From Kitasatospora aureofaciens (GTDB lineage Bacteria > Actinomycetota > Actinomycetes > Streptomycetales > Streptomycetaceae), in assembly GCF_019192735.1 (NCBI RefSeq), contig NZ_JAHTKP010000043.1, forward strand, positions 1-64,000: a stretch of 64,000 nucleotides of DNA, in the 5' to 3' direction. Below the pieces are notes generated by a model. The model was not told the origin of the DNA and searched no databases. It saw nothing but the letters and a program-made list of their open reading frames with translations. The position numbers and the translations under genes were made by a program. The first letter of the stretch is position 1. Each line of letters starts with the position of its first letter. Shown here piece by piece: positions 47,017-55,834 of the stretch.

Positions 47017-48054
47017 ATGAACGAGCCGGATGTGGACGGCGAGATGCTGTCCGCCACCTTCGAGCAGGCGATGAACGGCGTCGGCCCCGACCTGGGCCCG
47101 CTGGTCGTCGCGAGTGCCCGGCGGGGTCGGTCGATCCGGCGCCGCCGCCGGCTGACGGTGGCCGCCTCCGTGGCGGCGGTCGCCGCGCTGGCGGTCGGCG
47201 GCTCGGTCGCCCTGCGGCCGGACGGTGGCACTCCGCCGTCCACCGCCGCGGCCTCCTCCGCCTTGCCGACCCCGGCCAAGCAGTTCCCGCAGCCGTTGCA
47301 GAAGTCGGACGACGGCGCCGAACACCTGAGTCCCGGCAGCGGCGCCAACAAGGAAATGGTCGCCCTGACCGGGCACGCGGCCGTCCTCACCCTCGCCCGG
47401 GCACTGCCGCCGGGGCACACCTCCGGATACTCCGGTTACTCCTCCCTGGTCGGCTGGACCGGCCCCGAGATGACGAACGTGGCTGTCCGGGCCCGCCTCC
47501 TCTACGACGACGGCACCGGCCCGGCCGACGTCAGCGTCCAGGTCGACGGCGGCATCGGCGCCCTGTACCGGCCCGGGTCGTACCCGCCGGGCCCGGGCAA
47601 GGACCCGTTCGTCCTGGGATACGACGACCACTTCAGCTGCGACAAAGTGAACGTGAACGGCCAGTACCGCTACTGCTCCGGCAGCGTGCTCCCGGACGGC
47701 AGCCACCTGCTGCTCACCGAGCGGGCCATCGGCGACGTCCTCACCCGCAACGTCACCCTGCTGCGGCCCGACAACACCAAGGTGACAGTCAGCGCCTACA
47801 ACACGGCGGAGGTCGCGGGCCAGGCGAAGGCCAACACGATCCGGGACGGACTGCCGCTAACCCTCGACCAGTTGAAGAGCGCCGCCATGGCCGCCGGCTT
47901 CCAGGAGTGGATCACCCCCGAGGAGGCGACGCGGGCCGAACAGGCGATCCGGCCGTTCCACGACGACACTCCGGGGCGGAACATGCCGTCCGGGGCCGGC
48001 TCTACGACACCCGTCCCCTCCGCCCCGAGCCCGTCCGGGTACGGTGGCCGGTGA
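47017..48054 (+). CDS. Membrane protein partner of the SigE-family sigma factor (probable anti-sigma)
   Basis: This 345-residue protein has a cytoplasmic N terminus of about 45 residues ending in an Arg-rich stretch (RRGRSIRRRRRLTV), one transmembrane helix (AASVAAVAALAVGGSVAL) and an extracytoplasmic domain of about 270 residues with two cysteines (FSCDKV, YRYCSG). Position directly after an ECF sigma gene and this topology suggest an anti-sigma or signal receptor; a classical ZAS motif is not visible. ATG 47017 follows GAAAGGGA. Confidence 0.7.
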   Translation: MNEPDVDGEMLSATFEQAMNGVGPDLGPLVVASARRGRSIRRRRRLTVAASVAAVAALAVGGSVALRPDGGTPPSTAAASSALPTPAKQFPQPLQKSDDGAEHLSPGSGANKEMVALTGHAAVLTLARALPPGHTSGYSGYSSLVGWTGPEMTNVAVRARLLYDDGTGPADVSVQVDGGIGALYRPGSYPPGPGKDPFVLGYDDHFSCDKVNVNGQYRYCSGSVLPDGSHLLLTERAIGDVLTRNVTLLRPDNTKVTVSAYNTAEVAGQAKANTIRDGLPLTLDQLKSAAMAAGFQEWITPEEATRAEQAIRPFHDDTPGRNMPSGAGSTTPVPSAPSPSGYGGR

Positions 48055-48087
48055 AGTAACACGCTGGGAAGGACCGGGGGCCGACCG

Positions 48088-48495
48088 ATGATCGTGGTGG
48101 ACGCGTCCGCGCTGGTGCTCGCGCTGGCCGACGAGGGCGTGCGCGGTGCCGCGGCCCGGGCCGAACTCGCCGCCGACGGTGAATGGTTGGCGCCCGAGCA
48201 CATCGTCATCGAGGTGATGCAGTCGCTGCGCGGCCTCTACCTGGCCAAGGAGCTGACCGCCGAGCGGGTCGCCGAACTCACCACCGAGCTGGCCGGGCTG
48301 GCGATCCGCAAGGTCGAGGTCGCGCCGCTGCTCGGCCGGATCTGGGAGCTCAAGGACAACCTCACCCCGGACGACGCCGCCTACGTCGCCGTTGCCGAGC
48401 AGTACGGGGTGCCGCTGATCACCGCGGACCTGCGGCTGATGCGGGCCAGCGGGCCGCGCTGCGAGATCCGGGGCATCCACCGCACGGCGGAGTGA
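48088..48495 (+). CDS. PIN-domain ribonuclease, VapC-like
   Basis: This 135-residue protein has the PIN acidic quartet: Asp5 (VVDASALV), Glu42 (VIEVMQS), Asp95 (TPDDAAYVAVAE) and Asp113 (ITADLRL). VapC toxins cleave tRNA or rRNA. A VapB antitoxin gene normally precedes vapC, but only 33 bp separates this gene from the preceding membrane protein, and no small upstream gene is visible. It is therefore either an orphan toxin or one neutralised from elsewhere. Confidence 0.82.
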   Translation: MIVVDASALVLALADEGVRGAAARAELAADGEWLAPEHIVIEVMQSLRGLYLAKELTAERVAELTTELAGLAIRKVEVAPLLGRIWELKDNLTPDDAAYVAVAEQYGVPLITADLRLMRASGPRCEIRGIHRTAE

Positions 48496-48564
48496 CGACG
48501 GTGTCCACGGCGGCCCGGCGCCGTTGAGCAGGGTGCCCGTCACCCTGCCCGTGGAGGCCCGCCG

Positions 48565-49101
48565 ATGTCCGCCCCGTTCCTCGCCGCCCTGCTGCCGCTC
48601 GCGCTGCTCGCCCCCGCCACCTCGCCGGTGTCCGTCGTCGAGGCCGACTTCGACCCGGCGACGGCCTTCGTCCCGCCGGCCGCGATCAGCTACGCGAGCG
48701 ACCTCGTGCCGTACGGCTCGCACGCCACCGTCGTCACCGACCGCTCGGCGCCCGGGCGGACGGTGCTCACCCTGACGGTCGCCGGGCTCGCGCCCGGGCA
48801 CGGGTTCCCGGTGCACCTGCACACCGGCACCTGTGGGGCCGACCCAGCCGTGTCCGGGCCGCACTACCAGGACGTCGTCGACCCGGTGCAGCCGTCCACC
48901 GACCCGGCGTACGCCAACGAGCGCAACGAGCTGCGGCTGGTGCTGCGCACCGACGAGCGCGGCGACGGCACCGCCTCGGCCGCGGTGGACTGGCAGCCGC
49001 GGCCGGGCAAGGCGCGGTCGCTGGTGCTCCACGCGGGCACCCCGGCCGGCCCGCACGCGGCTGGCGACCGGGTGGCCTGCGTCAAGCTGGAGAAGAAGTA
49101 G
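48565..49101 (+). CDS. Exported Cu/Zn superoxide dismutase-like protein
   Basis: This 178-residue protein has a Sec-type signal peptide (residues 1-22, cleavage near LLAPATSPV) and a SOD_Cu-like domain. The HLH pair in GFPVHLHTGTCG, GPHYQ and LVLHAG supply histidines at the copper and bridging positions, and two cysteines (TCGAD, VACVK) could form the family disulfide. The usual zinc-site aspartate region is not clear, so activity as a dismutase is uncertain; it may be a structural homologue. It is convergent with argF, with 12 bp between stops. Confidence 0.7.
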   Translation: MSAPFLAALLPLALLAPATSPVSVVEADFDPATAFVPPAAISYASDLVPYGSHATVVTDRSAPGRTVLTLTVAGLAPGHGFPVHLHTGTCGADPAVSGPHYQDVVDPVQPSTDPAYANERNELRLVLRTDERGDGTASAAVDWQPRPGKARSLVLHAGTPAGPHAAGDRVACVKLEKK

Positions 49102-49113
49102 GAGAAGTAGCCG

Positions 49114-50115
49114 TCAGGAGCCCAGCGTCGCGACCAGGACCGCCTTGATGGTGTGCAGGCGGTTCTCGGCCTGGTCGAACACGATGGAGTGTGCCGACTC
49201 GAACAGCTCGTCGGTGCACTCCAGCTCGGTCATGCCGGTCGCCTCGTACATCTGCCGCCCGACCACCGTGCCGAGGTCGTGGAACGCGGGCAGGCAGTGC
49301 AGGAACTTCACGGCCGGGTTGCCCGTGGCCCGGACGGTGTCCATCGACACCTGGTACGGCCTGAGCAGCTCGATCCGCTCCGCCCAGACCTCCTTGGGCT
49401 CGCCCATCGAGACCCAGACGTCGGTGTAGAGGAAGTCCGCGCCGGCCACGCCCTCGGCCACGTCCTCGGTCAGGGTGATCCGCGCGCCGGTGGACTCGGC
49501 CAGGGCCTGCGCCGCCTTCTGCACGTCCTCGGCCGGCCAGACCGCGCGCGGCGCGACGATCCGGACGTCCATGCCGAGCAGGGCGCCGGTGATCAGCAGC
49601 GAATTGCCCATGTTGGAGCGGGCGTCGCCGAGGTAGGCGAGGGCGACCTCGGGGAGCGGCTTGGCGGTGTGCTCCGTGATGGTGAGCACGTCGGCCAGCA
49701 TCTGGGTCGGGTGCCACTCGTCGGTGAGGCCGTTCCAGACCGGGACTCCGGCGTGCGCGGCCAGCTCCTCGACGACCTCCTGGCCGTGGCCGCGGTACTC
49801 GATGCCGTCGAACATCCGGCCGAGCACCCGGGCGGTGTCCTTGATCGACTCCTTGTGGCCGATCTGCGAGCCGGACGGGTCAAGGTAGGTGGTGCTCGCG
49901 CCCTGGTCGTGCGCGGCGACCTCGAAGGCGCAGCGGGTCCGGGTGGAGGTCTTCTCGAAGATCAGCGCGATGTTCTTGCCGCGCAGCCGGGGCTGTTCCG
50001 TGCCCGCGTACTTCGCGGCCTTGAGCTGCGCGGCGAGGTCCACCAGGAAGCGGAACTCCTGGGGCGTGAAGTCGAGCTCCTTGAGGAAGTGCCTGTTCCG
50101 GAGGTTGAACGCCAT
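49114..50115 (-). CDS. argF: Ornithine carbamoyltransferase
   Basis: This 333-residue enzyme has the carbamoyl-phosphate motif STRTRC, the HRxxQ-type region and the ornithine-binding HCLPAFHD loop with the catalytic cysteine. It makes citrulline from ornithine in arginine biosynthesis. It stands alone here, away from the argCJBDRGH cluster. Two ARG-box-like elements lie 42-70 bp upstream of the start, fitting ArgR control. Confidence 0.95.
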   Translation of the reverse strand: MAFNLRNRHFLKELDFTPQEFRFLVDLAAQLKAAKYAGTEQPRLRGKNIALIFEKTSTRTRCAFEVAAHDQGASTTYLDPSGSQIGHKESIKDTARVLGRMFDGIEYRGHGQEVVEELAAHAGVPVWNGLTDEWHPTQMLADVLTITEHTAKPLPEVALAYLGDARSNMGNSLLITGALLGMDVRIVAPRAVWPAEDVQKAAQALAESTGARITLTEDVAEGVAGADFLYTDVWVSMGEPKEVWAERIELLRPYQVSMDTVRATGNPAVKFLHCLPAFHDLGTVVGRQMYEATGMTELECTDELFESAHSIVFDQAENRLHTIKAVLVATLGS

Positions 50116-50156
50116 ACCGGGCTCCTGGGGTGACGGGACGAACGGGAAAGCGGCAA

Positions 50157-50185
50157 GTGTATACGATACTCGGAATTTGTATGCA
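50157..50185. promoter_or_regulatory. Candidate ARG boxes upstream of argF
   Basis: GGAATTTGTATGCA at 50172-50185 matches the palindromic ARG box core TGAAT-N4-ATTCA closely, and GTGTATACGATACT at 50157-50170 is a weaker second copy. Paired boxes are the usual binding site of hexameric ArgR. This is also one of the few AT-rich stretches here and may overlap the promoter. Confidence 0.45.
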
Positions 50186-50199
50186 GCTTGTAGGTGAAC

Positions 50200-50230
50200 G
50201 AGGGGGAGCCCAGGTCGGACTCCCCCTCGA
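50200..50230. terminator. Hairpin terminator of pnkp
   Basis: CGAGGGGGAG and CTCCCCCTCG form a perfect 10-bp stem with an 11-nt loop, 57 bp past the pnkp stop codon and upstream of the argF control region. Confidence 0.7.
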
Positions 50231-50286
50231 TTCTCGGTCGACTTACCAGCGCTGGTCGAACGGGTCCACCGGCATGGGGTAACCGG

Positions 50287-52932
50287 CTACAGGCGCGGGT
50301 CGACCGGCTCCGACTCCAGCGCGAGCACGGCGAACACCGGCTCGTGCACCCGCCACAGCGGCTCGCCGGCGGCCAGCCGGTCCAGCGCCTCCAGGCCCAG
50401 CGCGTACTCGCGCAGCGCGAGCGAGCGCTTGTGGCCCAGGGTGCGCCGGCGCAGCTGGTCCAGGTGCCCGGTGTAGTCCGGGCCGTAGATGATCCGGAGA
50501 TACTCCCGGCCGCGCACCTTCACCCCCGGCTGCACCAGCCCGCCCGGACGGCCCTCGCCGCGCTCGGTCCGCACCAGCGAGGCCAGCGGCTTGACCACCA
50601 TGCCCTCGCCGCCCGCCCCGGTCAGCTCCTCCCACCAGGCGATGCCGGCGGCCACCGACGCGTCGTCCGCGGTGTCCACCACGAGGCGCCCAGTGCGGTG
50701 CAGCACCGGCGCGTCCGCGTCGTCCGCCGCGACCAGGCGGTCGATCCAGGCCAGGTGCTCGTCGTGCGGACGCACCGCGAGGTTCGCACCCTCGGCGGCC
50801 AGCACCTGGAACGGCGCCAGGCGGATGCCCGACAGCCCCTCGGTCGGCCAGCAGTACCGCCGGTACGCCTCGGTGAACGCCTGCGCGTCGGCGGCCCGCT
50901 GCCGCTGCCGGGCGGTCAGGTCCGCGAGGTCCAGGCCGCGCCCGGCCGCCCGCTCCAGCGCGGACAGCACCTCCGGCAGGGCGGCGCCCGCCGCCGCGCC
51001 GACCGCCGCGTACTGGCGGCGCAGCAGCTCGACCGCCTTAAGCGACCACGGCATCAGCTCGGCGTCCAGCAGCAGCCAGCCGGTGCCCAGCTCCTCGAAC
51101 AGTCCGGCCCGCTCGGCGGCCTCCCGCACCCGGCCCAGCACGGCGGCGGTCAGCCCGTCGTCGGCGAGGAACGCCCGGCCCGTCCGGGTCCAGACGGCGC
51201 CCGGACCGGCCACGCCGAAGCGCTTCTCCAGCGCCGCCTCGTCCCGGGCCACCAGCACCACCGCCCGCGAGCCCATGTGCTTCTCCTCGCACACGACGTG
51301 CCGGACGCCGTCCGCGCGGTAGCCGGCGAACGCCTCCTCGGGGTGCTCCAGGCAGCCGTCCCGGCGGGAGGTGGCGGTCGGCGCCATCGTCGGCGGCAGG
51401 TAGGCGAGCAGCCGCGGGTCCAGCGCGAAGCGGCTCATCACCTCCAGCGCCGCCGCCGCGTTCTCCTCCCGGACGGCGATCCGCCCGTGCAGCGCGGTCT
51501 CGACGATCCGCCGGCCCGCCACGTCGGCGAGGTCCAGCGGACGGCCCTCCCGGGCGCCCGGCGCGTCCGTGTGCATCGGACGGACCGGCGCGTACCACTC
51601 GCGCTCGGCCTCGACGCTCACCAGCTCGCGCTCCGGGTAGCGCAGCGCCGTCAGGCTGCCACCGAAGACGCAGCCGGTGTCGAGGCAGATGGTGTTGTTG
51701 ACGAAGCTCGCCGTCGGCACCGGCGTGTGGCCGTACACCACCAACGCCCGGCCCCGGTACTCCTCCGCCCACGGGTAGCGCACCGGCAGCCCGTACTCGT
51801 CGGTCTCGCCGGTGGTCTCCCCGTACAGCGCGTGCGAGCGCACCCGGCCGGACGCGCGGCCGTGGTACTTCTCCGGCAGACCGGCGTGGCAGACCACCAG
51901 CGCGCCGCCGTCCAGCAGGTAGTGGCTGACCAGGCCGCGCATGAACGCGCGCACCTCGGCCTTGAACTCCTCGGACTCGTCGGCCAGTTGGTCCAGCGAC
52001 TCCTGCAGGCCGTGCGAGACGGTGACCTTCTTCCCGTCCATCGCGCGGCCGAGCTTGTTCTCGTGGTTGCCCGGCACGCAGAGTGCGTGGCCGGCCGCCA
52101 CCATGCCCATCACCAGGCGCAGCACGCCAGGGGTGTCCGGGCCGCGGTCGACCAGGTCGCCGACGAAGACGGCGGTGCGGCCCTCGGGGTGCGCAGCGTC
52201 CACCGGGCGGCCCTCGGCGTCCCGGGTGAGGGTGTAGCCGAGCCTGGTCAGCAGGGTCTCCAGCTCGGCGCGGCAGCCGTGGATGTCGCCGACGATGTCG
52301 AACGGGCCGGTGAGGTGGCGCAGGTCGTTGTAGCGCTTCTCCAGCTCGATCTCGGCCGCCGCCACCTCGGCCTCGCCGCGCAGGATGTGCACCTTGCGGA
52401 AGCCCTCGCGCTCCAACCCGCGCAGGGAGCGCCGCAGTTCGCGGTTCTGCCGGGGGATGACGTGGGCCGGCAGCTGGCGGTCCGGGCGGGAGCGGTTGCG
52501 CTCCGCGCAGACGCCCGGCGGGACGTCCAGGACGATCGCGATCGGCAGCACGTCGTGGTCGCGGGCGATCCGCACCAGCTGGCGGCGCGACTCCAGCTGG
52601 ACGTTGGTGGCGTCCACGACCGTCAGGCGGCCGGCCGCGAGGCGCTTGCCGACGATGTAGTGCAGGACGTCGAAGGCCTCGGCGGAGGCGGACTGGTCGT
52701 TCTCGTCGTCGGCCACCAGGCCGCGGCAGAAGTCGGAGGAGATGACCTGGGTGGGCAGGAAGTGGTGGCGGGCGAAGGTGGACTTTCCCGCGCCGCTGGT
52801 GCCGATCAGGACGACCAGGGAGACGTCGGTGACGGGGAGGCGGCGGGGCTCGGCGGGGGCGGGGAGCTCGGACGGCACAGGCTGGTCGGCCTGCGCCGGC
52901 TGCTCGGCCGTCGGGGTCGCTTCGTCGCTCAT
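50287..52932 (-). CDS. pnkp: Polynucleotide kinase-phosphatase (bacterial Pnkp, RNA repair)
   Basis: This 881-residue three-domain protein has an N-terminal P-loop polynucleotide kinase (GTSGAGKST at 44-52). The central metallophosphatase carries DIVGDIHGC, GDLVDRGPDT, GNHENKLG and YGHTPVP. The C-terminal ligase/adenylyltransferase domain carries EEKHMGSR with the nucleotidyl-lysine and a closing VKVRGREYLRI motif. Pnkp heals and, with Hen1, seals RNA broken by ribotoxins. Its ATG overlaps the hen1 stop (ATGA), so the two are translationally coupled, as in known Pnkp/Hen1 operons. Confidence 0.93.
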   Translation of the reverse strand: MSDEATPTAEQPAQADQPVPSELPAPAEPRRLPVTDVSLVVLIGTSGAGKSTFARHHFLPTQVISSDFCRGLVADDENDQSASAEAFDVLHYIVGKRLAAGRLTVVDATNVQLESRRQLVRIARDHDVLPIAIVLDVPPGVCAERNRSRPDRQLPAHVIPRQNRELRRSLRGLEREGFRKVHILRGEAEVAAAEIELEKRYNDLRHLTGPFDIVGDIHGCRAELETLLTRLGYTLTRDAEGRPVDAAHPEGRTAVFVGDLVDRGPDTPGVLRLVMGMVAAGHALCVPGNHENKLGRAMDGKKVTVSHGLQESLDQLADESEEFKAEVRAFMRGLVSHYLLDGGALVVCHAGLPEKYHGRASGRVRSHALYGETTGETDEYGLPVRYPWAEEYRGRALVVYGHTPVPTASFVNNTICLDTGCVFGGSLTALRYPERELVSVEAEREWYAPVRPMHTDAPGAREGRPLDLADVAGRRIVETALHGRIAVREENAAAALEVMSRFALDPRLLAYLPPTMAPTATSRRDGCLEHPEEAFAGYRADGVRHVVCEEKHMGSRAVVLVARDEAALEKRFGVAGPGAVWTRTGRAFLADDGLTAAVLGRVREAAERAGLFEELGTGWLLLDAELMPWSLKAVELLRRQYAAVGAAAGAALPEVLSALERAAGRGLDLADLTARQRQRAADAQAFTEAYRRYCWPTEGLSGIRLAPFQVLAAEGANLAVRPHDEHLAWIDRLVAADDADAPVLHRTGRLVVDTADDASVAAGIAWWEELTGAGGEGMVVKPLASLVRTERGEGRPGGLVQPGVKVRGREYLRIIYGPDYTGHLDQLRRRTLGHKRSLALREYALGLEALDRLAAGEPLWRVHEPVFAVLALESEPVDPRL

Positions 52933-54530
52933 CGGGGCTCGCCTCCTTCGGGCGTCGCGGGGGTGTCGGTCGGTTCGGCCGGGGTGGCGTCCGTGGCAGC
53001 GGCGCTCTCGGTGGCCTCGGTGGCCTCGGTGCCGAGACGGAACAGGGCCAGCTGCGTCGGCGGGCCGACCTCCGGGTCGTCCGGGCCGACCGGGCGCAGC
53101 ACCACGGTGTACCCGTAGGTCGCAGCCACCCGCTCCGCCCAGGCCCGGAACTCGGCGCGCGACCACTCGAAGCGGTGGTCGGCGTGCCGAGCCCTGCCCG
53201 CCGGGAGGGTCTCCCAGCGGACGTTGTACTCGACGTTCGGCGTGGTCACGACCACGGCCCCCGGGCGGGCGCCGCCGAACACCGCGTACTCCAGCGCGGG
53301 CAGCCGCGGCAGGTCCAGGTGCTCGATCACCTCGCACAGCACCGCCGCGTCGAAGCCCTTCAGCCGAGCGTCGGTGTACGTCAGCGCACCCTGCGCCAGC
53401 CGCACCCGGGCCGCCTGGCGCTCCGGCAGCCGCTCCAGGCGCAGCTTGCGGACCGCCACCTGCAGCGCCCGCGCGGACACGTCCACGCCCAGGATCTCGG
53501 TGAACCGGGCGTCCTTCAGCAGCGCGCCGATCAGCTCGCCCTGGCCGCAGCCGAGGTCGGCGACCTTGGCCGCGCCCACCTCCCGCAGGGCGGTGAGGAT
53601 CGCGGTGCGACGCTGCTCGGCGAGGGACGGCTGCCGGGGCTCGGCCGCCGCCTCCGCAACCTCCGCGGTCTCCGTGGCCTCCGTGGCCTCCGTGGCCTCC
53701 TCCGGGCGGTCGTCGACCGCGTTGTCGATCTCCTCGACCTCGCGGTCGTCCGCCTCGGCGAGCCGGGCCAGCTCCAGGCGCTCCATCGCCGCCCGGGTCA
53801 GCGACCAGCGCCGGGACAGGTAGCGCCGGGCGATCATTGCGCGCTCCGGGTGGCCGGCCAGCCAGCCCTCGCCCGCGGCGAGCAGCTTGTCCACCTCGTC
53901 CGGGGCGACCCAGTAGTGCTTGGCACCGTCCAGGACCGGCAGCAGGACGTACAGTTGCTGGAGCGCGTCGGCCAGCCGGACGGACTCCGAGGCCAGCTCG
54001 ATCCGTACGTACCGGGACTCGCCCCACTCCGGGAACGCCTCGTCCAGCGGGATCGCCGCCGCCTCGACCCGCCAGCCCAGCGGCTCGAACAGCCGGGCCA
54101 CCAGCGCCGCGCCGCCGCCCTCGCCCGCGCCGTTCGCGGGCACCGCAGGCAGCACGATGCGCAGCGGCCTGGCCTGCTCGGGCAGCTCGGGGCGGGCCGG
54201 GCAGACGCCCTTCATCGCGGACCGGAACACCGTCCGCAGCGCCACCGCGAGCAGCGAGGACGCGGCGTAGGGGCGGTCGTTGACGTACTGGGCGAGCGCG
54301 AAGTCCGGCGAGCCGCCGCGGCCCTTGCCCCGGCCCTTTCGGACCAGCGCGATCGGGTCGACGTCCAGCAGCAGCGCCGCCGTGCAGACCTCGTCCCCCG
54401 CCTCCGGATAGAAGACGTGGGCCTCGCCGTGCGACGTCGCGAACTGCTGGACCTTGCCGGGGTGCTTGTGCAGCAGGAACCCGAGATCCGTGGCCGGGCT
54501 CTCGGCGCTGCCTGTGGTGGAGATCGACAT
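52929..54530 (-). CDS. hen1: RNA 3'-terminal 2'-O-methyltransferase Hen1
   Basis: This approximately 533-residue protein has an N-terminal domain (residues 1-250) of the type that activates Pnkp ligation, an acidic EATEATEA linker, and a C-terminal SAM methyltransferase with DLGCGQGEL. The catalytic metal site EVIEH...H is supplied by CEVIEHLDLP and HADHRFEW. It 2'-O-methylates the 3' end at the break before ligation, marking repaired RNA against re-cleavage. The extreme C terminus is another low-complexity Thr/Glu/Ala/Pro stretch. ATG 54530 gives MSISTTGSAESP. Confidence 0.93.
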   Translation of the reverse strand: MSISTTGSAESPATDLGFLLHKHPGKVQQFATSHGEAHVFYPEAGDEVCTAALLLDVDPIALVRKGRGKGRGGSPDFALAQYVNDRPYAASSLLAVALRTVFRSAMKGVCPARPELPEQARPLRIVLPAVPANGAGEGGGAALVARLFEPLGWRVEAAAIPLDEAFPEWGESRYVRIELASESVRLADALQQLYVLLPVLDGAKHYWVAPDEVDKLLAAGEGWLAGHPERAMIARRYLSRRWSLTRAAMERLELARLAEADDREVEEIDNAVDDRPEEATEATEATETAEVAEAAAEPRQPSLAEQRRTAILTALREVGAAKVADLGCGQGELIGALLKDARFTEILGVDVSARALQVAVRKLRLERLPERQAARVRLAQGALTYTDARLKGFDAAVLCEVIEHLDLPRLPALEYAVFGGARPGAVVVTTPNVEYNVRWETLPAGRARHADHRFEWSRAEFRAWAERVAATYGYTVVLRPVGPDDPEVGPPTQLALFRLGTEATEATESAAATDATPAEPTDTPATPEGGEPR

Positions 54531-54689
54531 GAACACCCGCCCGAGTATTGCCCAGCGGCGAGCCCCTGAGCACCGGGTTTTCCCGCCCCGTCCGACGCCG
54601 GGTGCGCGCCCGCCGGGGGCCGGCGGCGGCCGTGTCCGCACGGTGGGCGTGTTCGGCACCGGGCCCCCGCATTGGTTAACGTGCACGAT

Positions 54690-55679
54690 GTGACTGCTGA
54701 ATCCACCTCCCTCCCGAACGGCGCCGTCGCCGCCGGTCTGGCCACCGTCGCCGCCGACGGCACCGTCCTCGACACCTGGTTCCCCGCCCCCGTCCTGACC
54801 GCCGAGCCCGGCCCCGCCGGGACCGTCCGGCTGACCGCCGAGCAGGCCGCGGCCGAGCTCGGCGCCGGCGCCGCCGAGGCGCTGGGCGTCGACGCCCGCC
54901 GCGGCGTCGAGGTGGTCGCCGTGCGCACCACCATCGCCTCGCTGGACGAGAAGCCGCTCGACACGCACGACGTCTACCTGCGCCTGCACCTGCTCAGCCA
55001 CCGCCTGGTCCGGCCGCACGGCCAGAACCTGGACGGCATCTTCGGCCTGCTCGCCAACGTGGCCTGGACCAGCATCGGCCCCGTCCCGGTGGACCAGGTC
55101 GAGCAGGCCCGCCTCGCGGTCCGCGCCCAGGGCGGCCAGCTCGCCGTGTACGGGATCGACAAGTTCCCGCGGATGACCGACTACGTCGCCCCGACCGGCG
55201 TGCGCATCGCCCACGCCGACCGCGTCCGCCTCGGCGCGCACCTGGCCACCGGCACCACCGTCATGCACGAGGGCTTCGTCAACTTCAACGCCGGCACCCT
55301 CGGCACCTCCATGGTCGAGGGCCGGATCAGCGCGGGCGTCGTCGTCGGCGACCACAGCGACATCGGCGGCGGCGCCTCGATCATGGGCACCCTTTCGGGC
55401 GGCGGCAAGCAGGTCGTCGCGGTCGGCGAGCGCTGCCTGCTCGGCGCCAACGCCGGCATCGGGATCTCCCTGGGCAACGACTGCGTCGTCGAGGCCGGCC
55501 TGTACGTCACCGCCGGCACCCGGGTCACCACCCCGGACGGCAAGGTCGCCAAGGCCGTCGAGCTGTCCGGCCAGGACAACCTCCTGTTCCGCCGCAACTC
55601 CCAGACCGGCGCCGTCGAGGTCATCGCCCGCTCCGGCTCCTGGGGCGGCCTGAACGCCGACCTCCACGCCCACAACTGA
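54690..55679 (+). CDS. dapD: 2,3,4,5-tetrahydropyridine-2,6-dicarboxylate N-succinyltransferase
   Basis: This 329-residue actinobacterial-type DapD has the left-handed beta-helix hexapeptide repeats between about residues 175 and 290 and the signature MHEGFVNFNAGTLG. It succinylates tetrahydrodipicolinate on the way to meso-diaminopimelate and lysine. GTG 54690 gives MTAESTSLPNG; GTG 54681 is an alternative. It is divergent from hen1 and followed by a strong terminator. Confidence 0.94.
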   Translation: MTAESTSLPNGAVAAGLATVAADGTVLDTWFPAPVLTAEPGPAGTVRLTAEQAAAELGAGAAEALGVDARRGVEVVAVRTTIASLDEKPLDTHDVYLRLHLLSHRLVRPHGQNLDGIFGLLANVAWTSIGPVPVDQVEQARLAVRAQGGQLAVYGIDKFPRMTDYVAPTGVRIAHADRVRLGAHLATGTTVMHEGFVNFNAGTLGTSMVEGRISAGVVVGDHSDIGGGASIMGTLSGGGKQVVAVGERCLLGANAGIGISLGNDCVVEAGLYVTAGTRVTTPDGKVAKAVELSGQDNLLFRRNSQTGAVEVIARSGSWGGLNADLHAHN

Positions 55680-55753
55680 CCCACCCCGCACCGCGCCCCG
55701 GCCCCGCCTTCGGCGATGCCGTTGGCGAATCCGACCGATCGACTGCGGGAGTG

Positions 55754-55793
55754 ACGCCGGTCTCCGAGACGTGTTCTCGGAGACCGGCGTTTT
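55754..55793 (+). terminator. Strong intrinsic terminator after dapD
   Basis: ACGCCGGTCTCCGAGA and TCTCGGAGACCGGCGT form a perfect 16-bp stem with a 5-nt loop followed by TTTT. It is the only hairpin here with a clear T-tract, 75 bp after dapD. Confidence 0.92.
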
Positions 55794-55834
55794 ACCGTTC
55801 CTGGGCATGGCGCTGATCCGGTACGCGAAGACGC

